Source of the DNA: Leptasterias polaris
Lineage: Eukaryota > Echinodermata > Asteroidea > Forcipulatida > Asteriidae
Assembly (NCBI GenBank): GCA_037783415.1
Contig: JAZGTN010000028.1
Coordinates: forward strand, 372,001 to 436,000
Direction: 5' to 3'
Length of the DNA stretch: 64,000 nucleotides
The position numbers and the translations under genes were made by a program. Below the pieces are notes generated by a model. That model was not told the origin of the DNA, ran no database searches, and worked only from the letters and a program-made list of their open reading frames with translations. Numbering within the stretch: the stretch's first letter is position 1; every line of letters starts with the position of its first letter. Positions 59,601 through 64,000 of the stretch are shown piece by piece.

Positions 59601-60263
59601 TGGGTAATTGATAATTTATTAAATACCCAGAAAATGGGTAAACAAAAAATAACCCAACTGTTGGGAAAGATGAGTTTGCCCAAGTGTTGGGCTTTCTGTG
59701 TGCCCAATATTAATGGGCAATATTCTGCCCAATTGTTGAACTAAACGTGTTAACTATTCGCTAAAACTATTCGGGTAAAAAGTTGGGCATTTATTTGCCC
59801 ATTTTTTTTTACAGTGTACCTATAGTTCTGATAAAGGTTGCTACACTCTAAAAACAGCAGTTGTTTTAGTAGACCGTATGCATATGACGTCATATGAGTA
59901 CTAGAGTAGGGCGCCCTCGCCCTCGCCTCAAAAGGAGGTGGCTCGTTTGCCCTTCATTGTCTGCATGGATGCGCTGATGAGCGCACAAAATGTGCATCTC
60001 CGTTGTTTCGTCATTGTTTTACCTCTAAACATGGCGGCTGTTTAAGGTCAATGCATAGGGTCCATTATTATGTTGCATCCATTTGATTCAACCTGACATG
60101 TATTTCTATCCTTCTCCCACAGGTCCCAGCTATGTTATCGATTCAGTCAAGACCTCCTGAATGGGGGCTAGTGGCGGCACAAAACGCGGTGGCCGAGGCC
60201 GGTACTTTCCCTCTCGAACTAACCACCGTGAAAAGAAACGTCACAAAACACGGGGAATCTTGA
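47641..60263 (+). CDS. Nicotinamidase with N-terminal EF-hand, copy B
   Basis: Exons: 47641-47735, 49524-49650, 50298-50357, 50647-50771, 51502-51616, 52163-52291, 52515-52826, 60123-60263. All are GT/AG and the frame closes at 367 residues. Intron positions and phases match copy A throughout, and exons 2 and 4-7 have identical lengths. The EF-hand loop is DGDRDGALNEDE. Active-site Asp106 (VVDVQNDF), Lys227 (APKGTD) and Cys272 (FDLCAGSTAMDA) are present, as are predicted metal ligands Asp151, His153 and His202. The predicted reaction is nicotinamide to nicotinic acid plus ammonia. The C-terminal exon is 46 codons against 66 in copy A and diverges at its end. Intron 7 is 7.3 kb and holds giant foldback elements; whether it is spliced efficiently cannot be judged from sequence. 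Confidence 0.94.
47968..48285. mobile_element. Decayed relative of the piggyBac-type element
   Basis: Shares with 43583-44380 an end of the form CACTGCCTTCA, the interior word CGCCATTTTGTGGAGT, ATATCTTTCCAACC, and the other end AAAGCGCTAAATCCGAAGGCAA. It lies in intron 1 of nicotinamidase copy B. Confidence 0.7.
50940..51239. mobile_element. hAT-like element with G/T-only core
   Basis: The inverted ends CAGGCCCGTAACCAGG and CCTGGTTACGCGCCTG are flanked by AGCAAGAG (50932-50939) and AGCAAGAC (51240-51247), an 8-bp duplication with one change, as expected for hAT. The core is almost only G and T on the plus strand, built of GGGGGCGGACTTTTTTT words. It lies in intron 4 of copy B. Confidence 0.82.
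51255..51320. repeat. GACCCA-rich dispersed repeat, copy 4 (fragment)
   Basis: AATGGGTCATGCTGGCCCGG through TTTGGGTCGATCCTGACC matches the blocks at 2505 and 10925. Confidence 0.4.
52846..52967. mobile_element. Inverted-repeat MITE, GTGTCCGAA ends
   Basis: The ends GTGTCCGAATTGGCGGCTA and TAGCCGCCATTTCGGACAC are near-perfect complements. It lies 20 bp after exon 7 of nicotinamidase copy B. Related, more decayed sequence (AGCCGTAGCC with ATCATTTTAGACACGGCC) is at 22400-22540 near exon 2 of copy A. Confidence 0.75.
52980..54175. other. Intron 7 of copy B, first part
   Basis: No exon or clear element is supported. It contains A-runs at 53522-53548 and a GCGCGCGC microsatellite at about 53370. 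Confidence 0.4.
54180..54500 (+). mobile_element. tRNA-headed SINE in intron 7 of copy B
   Basis: The head at 54362-54436 has A-box-like TAGCTCAGTTGGTAGAGCG and B-box-like GGTTCAAATTCC with a GTT triplet at the anticodon position. The tail TTGTTCAACCC-AAA continues to CCAGTCAGTTTCCCTTA. A second tail-like block precedes it at 54185. Same family as the pair at 28484-28690. Confidence 0.72.
54501..56354. other. Intron 7 of copy B, AT-rich part
   Basis: Strings of AAATAAATA and a C-run at 54898. No exon or clear element is supported. Confidence 0.4.
56355..58304. mobile_element. Giant foldback element 1, arms built of NotI-palindrome tandem repeats
   Basis: The outer ends GGATAGTGCCAGGAAATAAG and the complement at 58304 pair, and pairing continues inward for 550-600 bp per arm. 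In each arm the order is: unique 70 bp; a tandem array of about 21-bp units GGCGGCCGCCACTTATTATCC (about 14 GCGGCCGC sites left, 10 right plus one mutated); then ATAAAGAACGTGTGG, poly-G/C tracts, and a GCGTTCGATTAGCT block. The centre (56960-57756) holds a second set of mirrored poly-G/poly-C segments. No transposase ORF. The architecture resembles Drosophila Foldback/Galileo elements, but homology is not shown. Confidence 0.85.
56818..56900. mobile_element. Small MITE GCGTTCGATTAGCT nested in foldback 1
   Basis: The ends GCGTTCGATTAGCT and AGCTAATCGAACGC are perfect complements around 50 bp with CCCGGGTCGACCCC. A mirrored copy sits at about 57826-57908 and a half copy at 57361, so the unit was present before the arm was duplicated. 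Confidence 0.7.
58305..59273. mobile_element. Foldback element 2 abutting element 1
   Basis: The ends TATGGTGTTCCATATGTGCC and the complement at 59273 pair. Inside each end are tandem copies of CCGTCGCCTTTTCAATTTT: 12 on the left (58331-58590) and 3 inverted on the right (59187-59248). The middle carries nine exact copies of the palindrome TGGTTTATAAACCA (58853-59185). It begins at the very base where foldback 1 ends. No coding capacity; the long plus-strand frames over 58240-58630 are products of the repeat. Confidence 0.85.
59580..59820. repeat. TTGGGCAA/TTACCCAT-rich repeat block
   Basis: Scattered ACCCA and TTGGGC words in both orientations end at TTTTTACAGTGTACC. It looks like an inverted-repeat element but the left end is not clear. 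Confidence 0.35.
59880..60065. repeat. Second copy of the TGACGTCA / GGGCGCCCT repeat
   Basis: Contains ATGACGTCATATGAGTA, AGTAGGGCGCCCTCGCC, GTTGTTTCGTCAT and AACATGGCGGCTG, in the same order as 11831-11985. It ends 57 bp before exon 8 of nicotinamidase copy B. Confidence 0.7.
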
Positions 60264-60266
60264 CTT

Positions 60267-60272
60267 AATAAA
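60267..60272 (+). terminator. Candidate polyadenylation signal of copy B
   Basis: AATAAA starts 4 nt after the stop codon, which would give an extremely short 3' UTR. Confidence 0.5.
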
Positions 60273-60711
60273 ACTCAATTTAACAATCGACAGTACATTT
60301 CTTCTAGTGCTACTTACACCCCAAATTAGACTGCAACATTGCATAAATTATTACAGATTTACGAGGAAGTTTGAATATCCTCGCTTCGTGTTTACACAGA
60401 GGGCGCTATTTCCGTAGCTTAAGGATAGACAGATTCGCGTAGGCCCAACCGCAGCTCTCCAGGGCACATTTTCATGGCGGCCAATTCATGAGAGCAGACT
60501 TCAGTAGTAAGCATCGGGCCTCGAAATTGGGCCAAATAAAAAAAAGTAGACGTCGTACCCATGACTGTAGGTGCTATGGGCGTTATTATTATTCATCAAA
60601 ATAAATACCCTAATTCTAGGCTTATTTTACCAACCCTATTGTGTTTTCAATTTGGACTGAACTCAAGATCGTTATACTTTCGTTTGAATTGTTGCGACTG
60701 CGGGGTCTGGG

Positions 60712-60784
60712 AGCCTGTCAGCCGGAGCCTGTCAGCCGGAGCCTGTCAGCCGGAGCCTGTCAGCCGGAGCCTGTCAGCCGGAGC
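60712..60784. repeat. 14-bp tandem array, five copies
   Basis: GAGCCTGTCAGCCG repeated five times without error, ending in GAGCTGGAGCTG. Confidence 0.92.
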
Positions 60785-61840
60785 TGGAGCTGACTCCACG
60801 GTTTCGAAAAGGGCCTTTGATTTACTATACTCGGTGGGCAGGGTTAGGTTGACAATATTTTACAAGGGACCCTAGGCTGGTCAGTGTAAAAATTGTTGTC
60901 CTTTCACACGAGGTACATTTTGTAAAATTTTACAACTATGCTACAATTAAGCAAGGGACCCTTGCTAAATTGCTCGCGCCTGAAAGTCTGTGTTTTTGTA
61001 CGGTTATTAAAGCCATTTTCACATTATTTTTTAAAACCCACCATTAAGTTTTTTGACAATATTAATGCAATTTTCCTGGGGGAAGGCACACGATGCTAAC
61101 CCAGGGAATTGTCTGGCTTTACCTACTCCCAAATGGCTTTCCCGGGAGTTTGCCAGGGTTAGCAGGAAGTGTTAAAAGGTCAATAACAATCGTGTAAAAG
61201 TGTGAAAGGGCCTTAGCAGTATCATGCAAGCCCACGATTAAGCCTGACTATAGTAAACATTTGACACTGCTTTTATAATTTTTTATTTAATTAATCTGTT
61301 GAGTACTCTTATGGCAAATCAAACATTATTAATTAAAGCAGAATGTAATTAAATAATACCAGATAATTTTTGTTCTCTTGTTTTTTGTTTCAGCTAAAAC
61401 GTTTGAGTAAATTTAGATTTTAAAAAATTGCATTTCAATGTAAGTAGATTTAAGAAAGAAATATTTAAAGAAAGAAATATTCAAAAACAAACCCCGATTT
61501 GTGAAACTAGTTTCCCATGAATTGTAGTACATTGCATGATGCCTCGGTTCTTTGCAGTGTCAACAAAACAGAAAACAAAGGTTTCAAATACAATCACACT
61601 AGGTATGTTTGATTTTAGTTTAATGTTTATATTTTAACCCCCGGGTCATTTCTGTGACCAAAAATCTTCTTTAGGCCTATATGCAGTCATTTAAAAATAC
61701 CCCCACCCCCCTCCGCCATATGAATTGTTCAACTTTGGTATCACAAAGGTCGTTTGTATACAAGAACCCAGAGTGCGGGGATATCGACTTTGGTGACTCC
61801 GAAAACAAACATGAAATCGCTTGGTTAGTTTAAGTTGGAT
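60785..61840. other. Gene-free stretch
   Basis: No exon or element with clear ends is supported. Confidence 0.4.
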
Positions 61841-61845
61841 TCAAA

Positions 61846-62227
61846 ACTAAGTGAGGATACACCTTGGGGGTCAACAAACTAAGTGAGGATACACCTTGGG
61901 GGTCAACAAACTAAGTGAGGATACACCTTGGGGGTCAACAAACTAAGTGAGGGTACACCTTGGGGGTCAACAAACTAAGTGAGGATACACCTTGGGTGTC
62001 AACAAACTAAGTGAGGATACACCTTGGGGGTCAACAAACTAAGTGAGGATACACCTTGGGGGTCAACAAACTAAGTGAGGATACACCTTGGGGGTCAACA
62101 AACTAAGTGAGGGTACACCTTGGGTGTCAACAAACTAAGTGAGGATACACCTTGGGGGTCAACAAACTAAGTGAGGATACACCTTGGGGGTCAACAAACT
62201 AAGTGAGGATACACCTTGGGGGTCAAC
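61846..62227. repeat. 32-bp minisatellite, 12 copies
   Basis: Unit AAACTAAGTGAGGATACACC plus TTGGGGGTCAAC, nearly invariant. Rare variants are GAGGGTAC (copies near 61950 and 62107) and GGGTGTC. Confidence 0.95.
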
Positions 62228-64000
62228 ACAATAGGGAAGATATATACGTTTGGTAACCACTCTTAAAACAGTTTCCGATAGTACAAAGCATTCTGAGAAA
62301 CTGTTCACTTCGAAGAAATGTGGTTATGTAAAAAGATAATGTTCTTATGACCCAAAATTTAATCAGAGATACGTTTCTGTCAGAAACGTTTCTGGCAGTG
62401 TACTCCTATTATTCTTCCTGCGTGGACATTATTCGTTCCGGATTTTCGGCGATATCTCAAAAACGCGACCAGTTTTTGAAATTAAATTTTCAATAACAAA
62501 CCCGAAGGTATGCTTAATTGTCTTTAGTGGCACTAAAAACTTATGTAAAAAGCACTGCAACTGTTGATTTAAATGTATACAAGTGAGAAACGATTTCATT
62601 CTAAGGATAGAGAGAGCATTTCTATGGAGGGAGGGACATAAACCAATCCAGATATTCGGCAATATCTCAGAACAGAACCCTACCACCTTTTGAAATGAAA
62701 TTTTCACATGTTTTGGTTTATTTAAACGGTTCAAAAACCAAAGGGCCTAGGCCTACTTTGCCAGTTAAAGTTATGTGGCCCGACTTCCACACGGAAAATT
62801 TTTGTTTTCAGAATGTTTTCTCTGGACGAATTGACCAGATGATGCTGTTTCGAAACAAAAGACAATTTTGGCACGGACACTGCACAAAATACTTGTTGGC
62901 CCTAAACTTGTATAAATGTTTGTCATAGGCTGATCGATAATGTGATCGGTCGGGATTTCGACAATAATAGGGCCTAGGCCTAAATCTTTTTGAAAAACCA
63001 AAATCTGTATCTCCTTTGCAAAATAAGTATCTTTTAAATTCTGTTTTAGTAAATAACTACCACTGATCGTTGTCAGATTTTTTACGCGCCTGCCTGAAAT
63101 AAAAACTCATAACTTTCTCAAATCTCTTAAAATAGCTACATTTATCTATCGGGTCCAAATCGGACAAAAAACCCATCTTTAACAGAGAGGGCGCTATGCA
63201 GTCTTAAACCCAACCAACTTGTTTTGACGCAACGGCAGAAATTTTATTATAGAGCTGTAGAGAGAGGTCGGGGGTACTGACTAGGCGGTGTGCGATGCGA
63301 TGCGAACAAAATGCGAATGCGATCGATGCATGACCTCAACATGATGATCAAACACTCGTCATGTTCATCATAGTCGTACATTTACTGGAATTGATTCGTT
63401 GACAAAGTCTGGCCTTTGTTCTGTTTTCTTTCGCATAATGGTACAATTTTGCAAATGAACTACATGTTACTGTATGTATTGTTAAGCATCCACGTACTGT
63501 CTGTCTGTTGTTATTAAGATTTTTAGGCGGCCGTGACTGGAGAAGCTGTACACATACGGTGGTAAGTACATGATGAAGTAGAACGATTTATTTAATGTTT
63601 ACTCAACCAGTCGTCAACCATGACTCGACAATGAACAAGGACAACAAATACAAAATCGCGGTGTGCCATATTTTCTTTTAGTTTTAAAATAGATGGAGCA
63701 GATTTTTTTTCCTTTTATGGTTAATGGTTTATTTTTAAGGGCCAATCCACTCCTTAGAGTGGATTAGGGAACCCTATTCAATGTAGCCCCATGAGGCATG
63801 ATATGATTGATCATGATATCATATAGTGCCAATACTCTGGACCTCCTCCGATCCTTGACCCTACGCCCATGTACCTCCAGGGGGTGAAATCATTTTTCGA
63901 ATAGAAACTCACGTTTTTTAATATACCAAGATTTTTTCCCCAGTTGTCACTTATTGTAGCTCATTTCGAAAATGAGCGTGCTCGTTTTGGTGTAATTTAT
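62228..64000. other. Right end of the window, no gene supported
   Basis: Two related blocks at 62425-62520 and 62650-62720 share TTCGGC-ATATCTCA and TTTGAAAT-AAATTTTCA, an old local repeat. A segment at 63527-63563 is framed by AG and GTAAGT and could be a short non-coding or coding exon of a gene continuing to the right, but no frame can be chosen. Confidence 0.35.

Noticed and set aside
63527..63563. Short exon near the right end
   Set aside because: Only AG and GTAAGT borders support it; no frame or partner exon can be identified in the window.

Overview
This is nuclear DNA from an animal: AT-rich, intron-bearing, and crowded with interspersed repeats. Two copies of an EF-hand nicotinamidase (an enzyme vertebrates lack), a CsRn1-type Ty3/Gypsy element, a CR1/L2-type LINE and tRNA-headed SINEs point to a marine invertebrate. 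An echinoderm is my best guess, but that is inference and was not tested by any search.

Layout. (1) 127-9103, minus strand: a complete nine-exon cytochrome P450 of clan 2, 510 residues, whose introns hold SINEs, inverted-repeat elements, two long hairpins and a telomere-like (CCCTAA)n array framed by inverted repeats. (2) 9480-12740: a SINE split by a 687-bp DNA element with a clear 4-bp target duplication, then several inverted-repeat and GACCCA-rich repeats. (3) 12743-20124: a full-length Ty3/Gypsy retrotransposon on the minus strand with 535-bp LTRs that read as identical. Its integrase is interrupted by a plus-strand LINE at 14439-16321. (4) 20757-27554, plus strand: nicotinamidase copy A, eight exons, 385 residues. 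(5) 27555-35850: no gene seen; SINEs, hairpins and a hAT-like element. (6) 35851 to about 42800, minus strand: a gene for an unrecognised single-pass membrane protein with a Cys-rich outer part, its introns holding two minisatellites. (7) 47641-60263, plus strand: nicotinamidase copy B, eight exons, 367 residues. Its last intron is 7.3 kb and contains two abutting giant foldback elements. (8) 60264-64000: no gene seen, two tandem arrays.

The two nicotinamidases share seven intron positions and phases and all active-site residues, so they are a tandem duplication. They should deamidate nicotinamide in NAD salvage, perhaps under calcium control through the EF-hand. The P450 and the membrane protein have no evident functional link to them. 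The most unusual content is structural: foldback elements built from internal tandem arrays (56355-59274), two hairpins with unrelated stems but shared ends and loop (3274-3437 and 8667-8825), and a telomere-like array inside an inverted-repeat element (924-1305).
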